Origin: Nitratireductor sp.
GTDB taxonomy: Bacteria > Pseudomonadota > Alphaproteobacteria > Rhizobiales > Rhizobiaceae
Assembly (NCBI RefSeq): GCF_017794765.1
Contig: NZ_CP051236.1
Location: 728,780 to 792,779 of the forward strand
Length of the DNA stretch: 64,000 bases
Direction: 5' to 3'
Part shown: positions 19,361 through 27,886 of the stretch, one piece after another
How the letters are laid out: each line of letters opens with the position of its first letter
How positions within the stretch are numbered: position 1 is the first letter of the stretch
Position numbers and translations under genes: made by a program
The notes under the pieces: model-generated
What the model was told of the DNA's origin: nothing
Seen by the model: only the letters and a program-made list of their open reading frames with translations
The model's database searches: none

Positions 19361-20344
19361 ATGTTTTCACGATTCTTCGGTTCCCAGCGCCGCGCGTTCT
19401 CCTCACTCAGCGAGCAGGAAGTTCTCGCCCTTGCAATTTCGTCGGAAGAGGACGACGCCCGCATCTATCGCGCCTACGCGGACGGGCTGCGCGATGAATA
19501 TCCGCATTCAGCAGCCGTTTTCGATGACATGGCGGAGGAAGAGGACGGACACCGTGCGGCGCTGATCGAGGCGCATCGCGCGCGTTTCGGCGAGCGCATC
19601 CCCTTGATCCGCCGCGAGCATGTGCGCGGCTATTATGAGCGCAAGCCCGACTGGCTGGTGCGGCCGCTCGGGCTCGACAGGGTGCGCGCGCAGGCCGAGC
19701 GGATGGAGGAGCAGGCGCATCGCTTCTACGTTGAAGCGGCCAGGCGAACCGAGGATGCCGGCATTCGCAAACTGCTTGGCGATCTGGCGATCGCCGAAAA
19801 GACACATGAATCTCTGGCCCACCGGCTCTCCGAAAAACATCTTGGCGAAGACGAACGCGCCGAGGAAGAGCAGACCGAGCGCAAACAGTTCATCCTGACC
19901 TATGTGCAGCCTGGCCTTGCCGGCCTGATGGACGGTTCAGTCTCCACGCTGGCACCTATCTTCGCTGCCGCTTTCGCAACGGGCGACACATGGCAGACTT
20001 TCCTCGTTGGCCTTGCAGCATCCATCGGCGCGGGCATCTCCATGGGTTTCACGGAAGTGGCCTCCGACGACGGCGTGATCTCGGGGCGGGGCTCACCGAT
20101 AAAGCGCGGCCTTGCCACGGGTATCATGACGACCGTGGGTGGTCTCGGCCATGCGCTTCCCTATCTGATCCCGCATTTCTGGACCGCGACGATCATCGCT
20201 TTCATCATCGTTTTCATCGAGTTGTGGGCGATCGCCTGGATCCAGAACCGCTACATGGAGACCCCGTGGAGCCGCGCCACCTTTCAGGTGGTGCTTGGCG
20301 GTGCGCTTGTCTTCGCCACGGGCATGCTCATCGGCAATGCCTGA
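19361..20344 (+). CDS. mbfA: Membrane-bound ferritin A, iron exporter (rubrerythrin-VIT fusion)
   Basis: A 327-residue fusion. Residues about 15-165 form a ferritin-like four-helix domain with metal-ligand motifs EEDGH (60-64), EEQAH (116-120) and EKTHE (146-150). Residues about 175-327 form a VIT1/CCC1-type membrane domain with MDGSVSTLAPIFAAAF and MGFTEVASDDG. MbfA in Agrobacterium and Bradyrhizobium exports iron and protects against iron and peroxide stress. Two Irr-type boxes flank its promoter, matching the known Irr control of mbfA in those genera. Confidence 0.92.
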   Translation: MFSRFFGSQRRAFSSLSEQEVLALAISSEEDDARIYRAYADGLRDEYPHSAAVFDDMAEEEDGHRAALIEAHRARFGERIPLIRREHVRGYYERKPDWLVRPLGLDRVRAQAERMEEQAHRFYVEAARRTEDAGIRKLLGDLAIAEKTHESLAHRLSEKHLGEDERAEEEQTERKQFILTYVQPGLAGLMDGSVSTLAPIFAAAFATGDTWQTFLVGLAASIGAGISMGFTEVASDDGVISGRGSPIKRGLATGIMTTVGGLGHALPYLIPHFWTATIIAFIIVFIELWAIAWIQNRYMETPWSRATFQVVLGGALVFATGMLIGNA

Positions 20345-20350
20345 CGCCGC

Positions 20351-20698
20351 TCATGCGTCATGCAGCGCGCGGCTGTCTTCCGGCACTTCCGCGCGCTCGG
20401 CCATGCCATAGTCGCGCAGGACATGGGCGATGCGCAGACGGTAGCCGGCAAATATCCCGCCGCGACCCGCGCGCTGGGCCTGCCTGTGCTCCTCCGTGTT
20501 GCGCCAGGCCCTGACCGCTTCCTCGTCACGCCAGAACGACAGTGAAAGAATGCGGTTTTCATCGCTGAGGCTCTGGAAGCGTTCGATAGAAATGAAGCCG
20601 TCGATCCCGTCGAGCAGCGGACGCAGATCGGCGGCGATGCCGAGATAGGCATCGCGCCTGCCATCAGCCGGCTCAACCTCGAAGATGACCGCGATCAT
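20351..20698 (-). CDS. Antibiotic biosynthesis monooxygenase (ABM) domain protein
   Basis: A 115-residue ferredoxin-like alpha+beta protein of the ABM family, which includes quinol monooxygenases and IsdG-type heme-degrading enzymes. Visible signatures are MIAVIFEVEP at the start, FISIERFQSLSDENRILSLSFWRDEEAVRAWR in the core, and a C-terminal region about 25 residues longer than the minimal domain. The ATG at 20698 overlaps the NIPSNAP stop by ATGA. Its 3' end almost abuts convergent mbfA (6-base gap). Substrate unknown. Confidence 0.82.
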   Translation of the reverse strand: MIAVIFEVEPADGRRDAYLGIAADLRPLLDGIDGFISIERFQSLSDENRILSLSFWRDEEAVRAWRNTEEHRQAQRAGRGGIFAGYRLRIAHVLRDYGMAERAEVPEDSRALHDA

Positions 20699-21027
20699 GG
20701 CCGCACCCATTCGGCATGGGGCGTGGAAGCGCGTTTCAGGAACATGCGATCCTCCTTGAGAATAAAGCGCTCGCGCCTTGCGAACTCGTAATTTGCGCGA
20801 CCTTCGGAGCTCGCCGCAAGCCGTGTCCGATAAGCCTCATAGGCAGCGAGACTGTCGACATTATAGACGCCATAGGCGGTCGTCGCCGAGCCCTCATATG
20901 GCGCGAAATAGCCGATGAGATCGACACCGGCGCGCGGGATCGCCTGCCCCCAGTTGCGGGAATATTCCTCAAAAGCGTCCCGCTTGAACGGGTCGATCTC
21001 GTAGCGGATGAAACACGTGATGGTCAC
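20695..21027 (-). CDS. NIPSNAP family protein
   Basis: A 110-residue dimeric alpha/beta-barrel type protein matching NIPSNAP: MTITCFIRYEIDPFKRDAFEEYSRNW, then GYFAPYEGSATTAYGVYNVDSLAAYEAYRTRL. The molecular role of bacterial NIPSNAPs is not settled. The start is a GTG at 21027, preceded by AAGGAA. It overlaps the ABM gene (ATGA) and follows the DUF1127 gene by 63 bases, so the three probably form one transcript divergent from the ArsR gene. Confidence 0.82.
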   Translation of the reverse strand: MTITCFIRYEIDPFKRDAFEEYSRNWGQAIPRAGVDLIGYFAPYEGSATTAYGVYNVDSLAAYEAYRTRLAASSEGRANYEFARRERFILKEDRMFLKRASTPHAEWVRP

Positions 21028-21090
21028 GGGTATGATTCCTTTCTGCCGGCATGCTTCGATGAGCGTGGAAGCATTTTCAGGTTTTCTGTG

Positions 21091-21306
21091 TCAGACGTCC
21101 CAGAAGGGCTTAGCGCATTCGCGTTCCACATCACGGCGGGTGAGGCCGACATCGCGGAGCTGCTCGTCGGTGAGATCGGCGAGGTCTCGCCGCTGGCGGT
21201 ATCGCTCCCAAGCAAGCGCGAGTCGGTAGAACCACGACAGGATCCACGTTCGGCGGATTTTGGCCTGTCCCACGGGGGGAACGATCGATCTCTCATATGC
21301 CCGCAT
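21091..21306 (-). CDS. DUF1127 small basic protein
   Basis: A 71-residue Arg-rich protein with a C-terminal DUF1127 module: RDLADLTDEQLRDVGLTRRDVERECAKPFW. DUF1127 proteins are common in alphaproteobacteria, and some bind RNA or affect phosphate and small-RNA turnover. The ATG at 21306 follows AGGGAGAGA; the longer frame to 21357 would run into the divergent promoter region. It is the first gene of a probable DUF1127-NIPSNAP-ABM operon. Confidence 0.85.
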   Translation of the reverse strand: MRAYERSIVPPVGQAKIRRTWILSWFYRLALAWERYRQRRDLADLTDEQLRDVGLTRRDVERECAKPFWDV

Positions 21307-21377
21307 CGCTTCTCTCCCTGTTCGTCGGTCCGAGAATAGCGCTTGTCGAACATTCATACTTTGGTTAGCATCGAACT

Positions 21378-22061
21378 ATGAAAGCAGGAACGGACCTCGC
21401 CCAGATTGCAAGCCTTGTAGGCGATCCTGCGCGCGCCAACATGCTGGCGGCGCTGATGGGTGGCACAGCGCTCACGGCCAGTGAACTCGCCATGGAAGCC
21501 GGTGTCACTTTGCCGACAGCCAGTGCGCATCTTGCCAGGCTGTCAGATGGCGGCTTGCTGCGGATGACGCGGCAGGGCCGTCACCGCTACTACGCGCTGG
21601 CAGGCCATCAGGTCGCCGGTATGCTGGAATCGATAATGGGCGTGGCCGCGGAGCTTGGACCGCGAAAGGTTTTACCTGGTCCACGCGACACGGCCATGCG
21701 CGAAGCCCGGATATGCTATGACCATCTAGCGGGCGAGGCAGGCGTCGCCATGTTCGATGCGTTTGCCGCGCGTGATTTGATCGCGATTGAGGGTGACGAG
21801 GTTAACCTCACGACCAGGGGCGCCATCTATTTCTCCGGTTTCGGTCTCGACATCGAGGCCATGTTGGAGAAGCGCCGCCCGGTATGCCGCTCATGCCTTG
21901 ACTGGAGCGTGCGGCGCTCTCATCTGGCTGGAAGCCTGGGGGCCGGGCTTCTCGATCGGTTTATCGCTTTGCGCTGGGTGCGGCGGGAGAAAGACAGCCG
22001 CGTCATCCGCTTTACCCCACCCGGACGCACCGCCTTCGAGAAATTGCTGCGCGAGGCTTGA
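21378..22061 (+). CDS. ArsR-type winged-helix regulator with extended C-terminal domain
   Basis: A 227-residue regulator, about twice the length of a minimal ArsR protein. The N-terminal winged helix spans about 8-80 (GDPARANMLAALMGG, LTASELAMEAGVTLPTASAHLARLSDGGLL). The C-terminal part carries a CRSCLDWSVRRSHLAGSLGAGLLDRF segment with a Cys-x2-Cys that could sense metal, redox state or heme. Only 71 bases separate it from the divergent DUF1127 gene, its obvious target. Confidence 0.85.
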   Translation: MKAGTDLAQIASLVGDPARANMLAALMGGTALTASELAMEAGVTLPTASAHLARLSDGGLLRMTRQGRHRYYALAGHQVAGMLESIMGVAAELGPRKVLPGPRDTAMREARICYDHLAGEAGVAMFDAFAARDLIAIEGDEVNLTTRGAIYFSGFGLDIEAMLEKRRPVCRSCLDWSVRRSHLAGSLGAGLLDRFIALRWVRREKDSRVIRFTPPGRTAFEKLLREA

Positions 22062-22160
22062 GCCAGCGCGAAACGGAAACGTGGCCGTTTCCTTCCGCGT
22101 CTCTTTGCGCCATGGTCGCGCTTCACCGATGATTCCAACAACACTCTGCCGGGGACACTG

Positions 22161-23207
22161 ATGAACACCGAATTGCTGCGCAGGCTTTGTGAGACACCGG
22201 GTGCACCGGGCCACGAAACGCGCGTCCGCGCCCTGATCGAAAAAGAGATCGATGGACTGTTCGATGAAGTGCGGACCGACCCGATGGGCTCGCTCCTGTG
22301 TGTGCGCAGGCCACGCAAGAAGGTGAAGGGCGACCCGCTCAAAATCATGCTTCTTTGCCACATGGACGAGATTGCCTTTCTCGTCACCCATGTGACCGAA
22401 AAGGGCTTCCTGCATCTCGACCCGGTGGGTGGCTTTGATCCGCGCAACCTGTTTTCCCGCCGCGTGCTCGTCTGTACCGAGAGTGGCGACTACAAGGGTG
22501 TGATGAACCCCGCCGGCAAGCCCATTCACATCCAGAGTGCGGAAGAGCGCAAGAAGGTGCCTGAGCCCGGTGACTTTATCGTCGATATGGGGCTCGGCGA
22601 AAAGGCGCGCGATCTCGTTCAGGTTGGCGACTTCGTGGTGATGGACGAACCATTCCTTGAGATGGGCGAGAAATTCGTCTCCAAGGCGCTCGACAATCGT
22701 GTCGCCTGCTGGCTCGGCATCGAGGCAATTCGCGCGCTTGAAGAAGCCGGCACGAAGCATAACTGCGAGATCCATGTGGCCTTCACCGCACAGGAAGAGG
22801 TGGGACTGCGCGGGGCGCGCACGGCCGCCTATGCGGTGAAGCCCGACATCGGGCTCGGCATCGACACCACACTCTCCTGTGATACGCCGGGCATTGGCGA
22901 GCACGAGGCGGTTACGAAGCAGGGACAAGGCTTCGGTCTTCACGTGAAGGATTCCTCCTTTATCGCCGACCAGGCGCTGGTACGCGAGGTCGAGCAACTG
23001 GCGAAGAAAAGGGCGATCCCCTATCAGCGGACCATCCTTGCCCGCGGTGGGCAGGACGGCGCGGCAGCCCAGCAGGCAGCCGCAGGCGCGCGCGCCGTGG
23101 GCATCGTGGTCGGTACGCGCTACATCCACACTGTCACCGAGATGATCGACCGCAACGACCTTCAGGCCGCGCTCGACATCATCGTCGCTTATCTCGGAGA
23201 AAACTGA
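22161..23207 (+). CDS. M42-family metallopeptidase (glutamyl aminopeptidase / tetrahedral aminopeptidase type)
   Basis: A 348-residue cytoplasmic zinc/cobalt aminopeptidase forming large oligomers in known relatives. Metal ligands are recognisable: His67 in CHMDE, Asp178 in LDNRVACW, Glu212/Glu213 in TAQEEVGLRGA (one catalytic, one ligand), Asp235 in GIDTT, and a C-terminal His in RYIHTVTEM. The gene is monocistronic, 99 bases after the ArsR gene and followed by a 365-base gap. Confidence 0.92.
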   Translation: MNTELLRRLCETPGAPGHETRVRALIEKEIDGLFDEVRTDPMGSLLCVRRPRKKVKGDPLKIMLLCHMDEIAFLVTHVTEKGFLHLDPVGGFDPRNLFSRRVLVCTESGDYKGVMNPAGKPIHIQSAEERKKVPEPGDFIVDMGLGEKARDLVQVGDFVVMDEPFLEMGEKFVSKALDNRVACWLGIEAIRALEEAGTKHNCEIHVAFTAQEEVGLRGARTAAYAVKPDIGLGIDTTLSCDTPGIGEHEAVTKQGQGFGLHVKDSSFIADQALVREVEQLAKKRAIPYQRTILARGGQDGAAAQQAAAGARAVGIVVGTRYIHTVTEMIDRNDLQAALDIIVAYLGEN

Positions 23208-23572
23208 ACACCAGGCGCCGCTGCGCCCAGACGAGCTGTGGCGCGGCGGCCACACCGAAACTGTTTGCTGCAACAAGACCCGATTTCAGCCATCAAACCG
23301 GCACAAATCCCGGCGAAATCCGATCGGCATTCACGGAGCGTTCACTTCGTGCGTGTATTTTTGACCCGATACTTCACACAGGCGGTTTTGGAGGAGCCGC
23401 CACCGGTTGGACATGACCCATGGCTCTTATCATTCGACTCGCTGCCGTTCTTCGCGACTTCTTCGCCCCTCGCTATCATCCCGAGCGTCACTATATGCGT
23501 GGCCCCGGCCCTGCATGCCAGAAGCGTGGTGGCGGTTCCCCCACGGGTACACCGACTGCGGCCTGACGCTAC
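23208..23572. other. 365-base stretch without a confident gene
   Basis: This gap between the M42 gene and the convergent DUF1850 gene has a longer open frame (23238-23693) that runs antisense into DUF1850 and looks random. The only plausible gene is a 48-codon frame at 23420-23566, listed separately. No hairpin with a T-run and no repeat was seen. Confidence 0.5.
23420..23566 (+). CDS. Possible small basic protein (48 aa), weak
   Basis: A 48-residue frame (MALIIRLAAVLRDFFAPRYH to a Gly/Pro/Thr-rich tail) just after an in-frame TGA. It has an amphipathic or hydrophobic N-terminal helix and a basic tail, the look of a small membrane-associated peptide. The ribosome site is poor: GGAGGAG lies at 23390-23396, 23 bases upstream. 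It could equally be chance. Confidence 0.25.
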   Translation: MALIIRLAAVLRDFFAPRYHPERHYMRGPGPACQKRGGGSPTGTPTAA

Positions 23573-23932
23573 CTATTCACAATATTTCACGATGACAGGC
23601 TCGCCTGCTTCAGTGCCGATCTCATGGCATGATCCGGCGGCGCATAGCCGCCAGCCGGAGCCTGTTGCGCCCGACGCCGCCAGTGCAAGCTGAACCCGCG
23701 GCGGCAGGGAGGGGCGATAGCGCCACCAGCCTTCTGAAAATCGTGCTTCGGGCGGTGGCTCCATGCCGGCACCCGAGCCCTGAACACGCGCCTCGATAAT
23801 CTCAAGACCGGCGCGTGTCGCCCGCCAGTCTTCTTCCCAGCGGATTTTCTCCACCGAGTGTGTCCATGACAGGGTGAAAAGCGCAGCCCCAAGTGTGAGC
23901 GCCTTTCCTCCTGCCAGAACACATATGCTCAT
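23573..23932 (-). CDS. DUF1850 protein of the TAXI-TRAP operon
   Basis: A 119-residue protein with an N-terminal hydrophobic leader (CVLAGGKALTLGAALFTLSWTHSVEKI). DUF1850 proteins are regularly encoded with TAXI-type TRAP transporters and are thought to be periplasmic helpers; the mechanism is unknown. Core features are the WTHSVEKIRWEEDW segment and a late Cys pair (RLCAAGSCHEIG). The start overlaps the stop of the fused permease as ATGA, so it is the last gene of the operon. Confidence 0.8.
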   Translation of the reverse strand: MSICVLAGGKALTLGAALFTLSWTHSVEKIRWEEDWRATRAGLEIIEARVQGSGAGMEPPPEARFSEGWWRYRPSLPPRVQLALAASGATGSGWRLCAAGSCHEIGTEAGEPVIVKYCE

Positions 23933-26046
23933 GTGTCGGCCTTCGTATCCGCCGGTGCCTCCGCTGCACGGGTGCGATACCAGTGCAGACCAAGGAAGAT
24001 CGCTGCCAGCCCAAAGCCGAGTTCATCGGTTATCGGCAGCGCGGCAATGAGCGTGAACGCTGCTGCGGCTGCGAGAACGCGCTCCCAGATTGCCAGTTTC
24101 GCGCGCAGAAACCCGATAACCGCCGCGCCCCAGAGCGCAATGGCAAGCAACGCCTTGAAGACGATATAGGCGACCGCCGGATAATAGCCCCAGGCCTCCG
24201 CCAGCGGCCCGCCATCCTGCAGCATCAACGCCGGCGTGTAGACGGCCATGAAGGGGATGACGAAACCGGCGGCAGCCACCTTGATGGCCTCCATGGAAAT
24301 CTTGAGGCCGTTCTCCCTGGCGATTGGGCCGGCGGCGAAGCAGGCAAGCGCAACGGGCGGCGTCAGGTCCGCCAGAATGCCGAAATAAAAGACGAACATG
24401 TGGCTGACGATCAGCGGCACACCAAGCGCCAGAAGCGCCGGGCCGGCGATCGACGATGTGATGATGTAGTTGGGAATGGTGGGGATGCCCATGCCCAGCA
24501 CGATGCAGGTTATCATGGTGAGAACGAGCGAAAGGAACAGACTCGTCTCGCCCACGGAGACGATGAACTGGCCGAATGTGTTCGCAACGCCGGTCAGGGT
24601 CATGGTTCCGATAATGATGCCGACCACGGCGCAGGCCACGCCGACCGGAAGTGCCGTCTTGGCACCCTCAGCGAGTGAATCCCGACAGACAATGAGTGTC
24701 CTGCGCCCGCCATCGACAAACAGGTTGGCGATGATGAGTGCAAGAGCGGCGATCAGGATGGCCGTGATGCCATAGCGAAAGAAGCTCGCGGCAACGAGAC
24801 CAAGGCCAACCCAGAAGATCACCCGCAGCACCTGCCCTGGAAGGCCGAGTGCGACCGAGCCGCCGAGAATAAGAAGCACTGTCAGCGAAAGGCCGATCGT
24901 GCCAGCGAAGAGCGGCGTGTATCCCGTGAACAGCAGATAGACCAGCACTGCCAGCGGCAGGATGAGGTACCAGCCTTTTCTCAGCGCGTTGCGGGCGGAA
25001 GGAAGCTCGGAGCGCGGCAGGCCATGCAGACCGTATTTGCCGGCTTCCAGATGCACCATCCAGAAGGCCGAGGCGAAATAGAGCACGGCGGGGATGATCG
25101 CCGCCTTGACCACCTCGTAATACTCCACACCCAGCGTCTCGGCCATGATGAATGCTACCGCACCCATGACCGGCGGCATGATCTGCCCGCCCATGGAGGC
25201 GGTGGATTCCACGCCTCCGGCGAAGGCCGCGCGGTAGCCAAACCGCTTCATGAGCGGGATGGTGAACTGGCCGGTGGTGACCACATTGGCAACGCCGGAG
25301 CCGGAGATCGTGCCCATCAGGCCCGACGAAATGACTGACACCTTGGCCGCGCCACCGCGTGCATGGCCAACGAGGCCGAGCGAGACATCCGTGAAAAGCC
25401 TGATCATGCCGGCACGCTCCAGGAAGGAGCCGAACAGGATGAACAGGAAGATATAGGTGGCCGATACATAGATCGGTATGCCGTAAATGCCTTCCGTACC
25501 ATAGGCCATGTGGTCGATGACCTGGCTGAAATCATAGCCGCGATGGTTGAGTGGCGCGGGCAGGTATTGGCCGAACAGGCAATAGGCGAGGAACGCGCCC
25601 GAGATTATTGGCAGCGCCGGTCCCATGAGCACATACGCGGCCGCAAAGACGGTGATGAGTGCGATCACGCCGAACACGATGTCGAGCGGCAGGGGATCGC
25701 CGGCCCGCAGAAGCAGCGGCTTGTATTCAACATACTGATAAAGCGCGACAGCTACACCGGCGAGCGCCAGCGCCCATGCCAGCGCCTTGATGGGAGGGGT
25801 GCTGTCACGCGCCTGCGCCACCAGCGGGAAAACCAGCAGTGTCAGGAAACCGACGTGGAAAGCACGGACCACCTGGCTTGGCAGGCTGATCACATGCGCG
25901 GCGGTGGCGATCTGGTACAGCGAGAACACCACGGCAATCCAGAACAGCAGCCGGCCGATGCGGTCCGCCCCGAATTCTCCGTGCGTATGGTCGTGCAATT
26001 CAGCCTCGGCCGGGCTCGCGGCCTGGCCAGTCTCTGTATTCGTCAT
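23929..26046 (-). CDS. TRAP transporter, fused 4TM/12TM permease (TAXI type)
   Basis: A 705-residue membrane protein fusing the small (DctQ-like) and large (DctM-like) permease subunits, as is usual for TAXI systems. The DctM part has FLIFILFGSFLERAGMI-like and GGQIMPPVMGAVAFIMAE segments, plus MGIPTIPNYIITSSIAGPAL. It imports a carboxylate, often glutamate or 2-oxoglutarate in this class, with sodium or protons; the substrate here is unknown. The ATG at 26046 follows GGAGCG; an upstream in-frame extension lacks homology. It is 160 bases after the receptor gene, with two hairpins between. Confidence 0.92.
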   Translation of the reverse strand: MTNTETGQAASPAEAELHDHTHGEFGADRIGRLLFWIAVVFSLYQIATAAHVISLPSQVVRAFHVGFLTLLVFPLVAQARDSTPPIKALAWALALAGVAVALYQYVEYKPLLLRAGDPLPLDIVFGVIALITVFAAAYVLMGPALPIISGAFLAYCLFGQYLPAPLNHRGYDFSQVIDHMAYGTEGIYGIPIYVSATYIFLFILFGSFLERAGMIRLFTDVSLGLVGHARGGAAKVSVISSGLMGTISGSGVANVVTTGQFTIPLMKRFGYRAAFAGGVESTASMGGQIMPPVMGAVAFIMAETLGVEYYEVVKAAIIPAVLYFASAFWMVHLEAGKYGLHGLPRSELPSARNALRKGWYLILPLAVLVYLLFTGYTPLFAGTIGLSLTVLLILGGSVALGLPGQVLRVIFWVGLGLVAASFFRYGITAILIAALALIIANLFVDGGRRTLIVCRDSLAEGAKTALPVGVACAVVGIIIGTMTLTGVANTFGQFIVSVGETSLFLSLVLTMITCIVLGMGIPTIPNYIITSSIAGPALLALGVPLIVSHMFVFYFGILADLTPPVALACFAAGPIARENGLKISMEAIKVAAAGFVIPFMAVYTPALMLQDGGPLAEAWGYYPAVAYIVFKALLAIALWGAAVIGFLRAKLAIWERVLAAAAAFTLIAALPITDELGFGLAAIFLGLHWYRTRAAEAPADTKADT

Positions 26047-26131
26047 CGGGCGCTCCGCTTCCCATGCTACGCGTCGGGGCCTTGCCGATTGTCCGCTCCC
26101 GCGCATCGCATGCGGGAGGGCTCGACATCTC

Positions 26132-26176
26132 GGGCCTTCCTGTCACGCCCCCAAGAGGAGAGTGACAGGAAGGCCC
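26132..26176 (-). terminator. Long intercistronic hairpin between TAXI receptor and permease genes
   Basis: Perfect 15-bp arms at 26132-26146 and 26162-26176 with a 15-base loop. The arm at 26162-26176 also takes part in the neighbouring hairpin, so only one can form at a time. It lacks a T-run, so it may act in attenuation or mRNA 3'-end protection. Confidence 0.6.
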
Positions 26177-26195
26177 CGTCGATTGACGGGGCCTT
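26170..26195 (-). terminator. GC-rich hairpin directly after the TAXI receptor gene, competing with the next hairpin
   Basis: Perfect 11-bp arms at 26170-26180 and 26185-26195 around a 4-base loop, beginning 11 bases past the receptor stop in the direction of transcription. Seven bases (26170-26176) are shared with the larger hairpin at 26132-26176. Confidence 0.65.
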
Positions 26196-26206
26196 TGCGT
26201 ATTGGA

Positions 26207-27163
26207 TTAGAGCAGGCCTTTTTCTTTGTAATAGCGCTCGGCACCGGGGTGCAGGGGCAGCGGCAGGCCCTTGGGGCCATTCTCTGCGGAGATCGCCTTG
26301 GCTGCAGCGTGTGCGGCCACCATATCGTCGAGGTTTTCGAAGAGCTGCTTGGTCATCTGATACGCGACCTCATCGGAAACATCCGAATGGGTAACGAGAA
26401 TGTTTGTGATGGCCAGCGTTGGCACATCCTCGCTCTGCCCCTCATAAGTGCCGGCGGGAATGGTGGCGGCAATGAATGGGGCACCGAGCGTCTCGGCAAC
26501 GCTGTTGGGCACGGACACGATCGTTACCGGAAGCGAAAGCGCGAGATCCTTGATGGACGCAACGCCAAGACCGGCCGACTGGAGCGTCGCATCGAGCTGG
26601 CGGTTCTTGATCAGTTCAACGGACTCACCGAACGGCAGATACTCCGTCTTGCCGAGATCGTCATAGCTCATATCCATGGCGCCGAAGATGCGCTGGGCGT
26701 TGAGCTCGGTGCCGGATTTCGGCGCACCGACGGAAAGACCCTTGCCCTTCAGGTCGGCGAATTCCTTGATGCCGGATTCCTGCGACGCAACGATCTGAAT
26801 ATAGTTGGGATAGATTGCGGCGATGGCGCGCAGCTTGTCGAGTTTCTTGTCGAAGCCTGCTTCTGCATCGCCTTCCCAGGCTGATTTGACGGAATCGCCA
26901 AGTGCAAATGCAATCTCGCCACGGCCCTGCTGAAGCAGGTTCAGGTTCTCGACCGATGCCTTGGTCGACTGCACCTGCGTACGCACGCCGTCGATGTTTT
27001 CGCCATAGATTTTGGAAAGCTGTGAGCCGAGCGGGTAATAGACGCCCGAAGTGCCGCCGGTCAGCACGTTGATGAAGTCCTGCGCCATGGCGCCGGCAGG
27101 TGCAAGGCTCAGCGATAACGCCACGGCACCGGCTGCGAGATACTTCCTGCTTGCATGTAACAT
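26207..27163 (-). CDS. TAXI-family TRAP transporter solute receptor
   Basis: A 318-residue periplasmic binding protein. The signal peptide runs MLHASRKYLAAGAVALSLSLAPAGAMA with a cut before QDFINVLTGG. The TAXI signature is GGTSGVYYPLGSQLSKIY near the mature N-terminus, followed by VQSTKASVENLNLL. It captures the substrate for the fused permease downstream. The ATG at 27163 follows a strong GGAGGAG; the in-frame extension upstream has no signal sequence. Confidence 0.93.
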   Translation of the reverse strand: MLHASRKYLAAGAVALSLSLAPAGAMAQDFINVLTGGTSGVYYPLGSQLSKIYGENIDGVRTQVQSTKASVENLNLLQQGRGEIAFALGDSVKSAWEGDAEAGFDKKLDKLRAIAAIYPNYIQIVASQESGIKEFADLKGKGLSVGAPKSGTELNAQRIFGAMDMSYDDLGKTEYLPFGESVELIKNRQLDATLQSAGLGVASIKDLALSLPVTIVSVPNSVAETLGAPFIAATIPAGTYEGQSEDVPTLAITNILVTHSDVSDEVAYQMTKQLFENLDDMVAAHAAAKAISAENGPKGLPLPLHPGAERYYKEKGLL

Positions 27164-27190
27164 TACGTCTCCTCCGCAATATAGCTGCTC

Positions 27191-27247
27191 CGCAGGCACC
27201 ACCGCCTGCGCTGACTCTGACTGTAGACAACCGCGCCCTTTTGCCAA
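27191..27247 (-). promoter_or_regulatory. Candidate TAXI operon promoter with leader hairpin
   Basis: On the minus strand, TTGGCA (27247-27242) and TACAGT (27225-27220) are 16 bases apart. About ten bases past the -10 element the transcript would form a 7-bp hairpin (27210-27204 with 27197-27191), ahead of the receptor ribosome site. Confidence 0.4.
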
Positions 27248-27400
27248 CCGGAAAGCGACAGGCAACAGGGTGAACGGCCCTGGAAAGCCGATAATCGGAC
27301 AGGATATTGCGCGCAACCCCCTGCGTGTGGGCAATCAACCGGCGTCCCTTAGACCAAAGTATAGGGCGCGGTGTGGTTACGCGTGGAGAGGAACCGAATG

Positions 27401-27886
27401 TCAGGCGATCCCGGTCGAACCGAACCCTCCGGCGCCGCGCACGGTGTCGCTGGCATGGCTGCGCTCTTCCAGCCGGACCTGAACCACCGGGGCAATCACG
27501 AGCTGCGCAATCCTGAGGCCGCGCGTGATGGCGAAGTCATCTTCACCATGGTTGATCAGCAGGACCTGAACCTCACCGCGATAGTCCGCGTCGATGGTGC
27601 CAGGTGCGTTGAGACAGGTAATGCCATGCTTGAGCGCGAGACCCGAACGCGGCCGCACCTGCCCTTCGAGACCCTCTGGAAGTTCGAGGATGAAGCCGGT
27701 GGGGACCAGCACCCGCTTTCCCGGAAGCAGAACGATGCGGCGGTCTTCCGAGACGGCTGCGCGCAGGTCCATACCGGCAGCGGCGGCACTCTCATAGGCC
27801 GGCAGCGGCAATCCCTCCCCGTGAGGCAAACGGACAATGCCGACATTGGGGCCGATAACGGGCATGGAGGAAACGGTGTTCGACAT
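27401..27886 (-). CDS. dut: Deoxyuridine 5'-triphosphate nucleotidohydrolase (dUTPase)
   Basis: A 161-residue trimeric dUTPase that hydrolyses dUTP to dUMP and pyrophosphate, keeping uracil out of DNA. All five motifs are visible: [38 protein letters not shown] and the C-terminal GAGGFGSTG. In related genomes dut usually sits next to coaBC. Here both are on the minus strand but about 6.6 kb apart. Divergent from prfC. Confidence 0.96.
   Translation of the reverse strand: MSNTVSSMPVIGPNVGIVRLPHGEGLPLPAYESAAAAGMDLRAAVSEDRRIVLLPGKRVLVPTGFILELPEGLEGQVRPRSGLALKHGITCLNAPGTIDADYRGEVQVLLINHGEDDFAITRGLRIAQLVIAPVVQVRLEERSHASDTVRGAGGFGSTGIA

Noticed and set aside
21891-23276. 461-codon open frame on the minus strand
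   Set aside because: It covers the M42 peptidase and part of the ArsR gene in antisense; those two have clear motifs and this does not.
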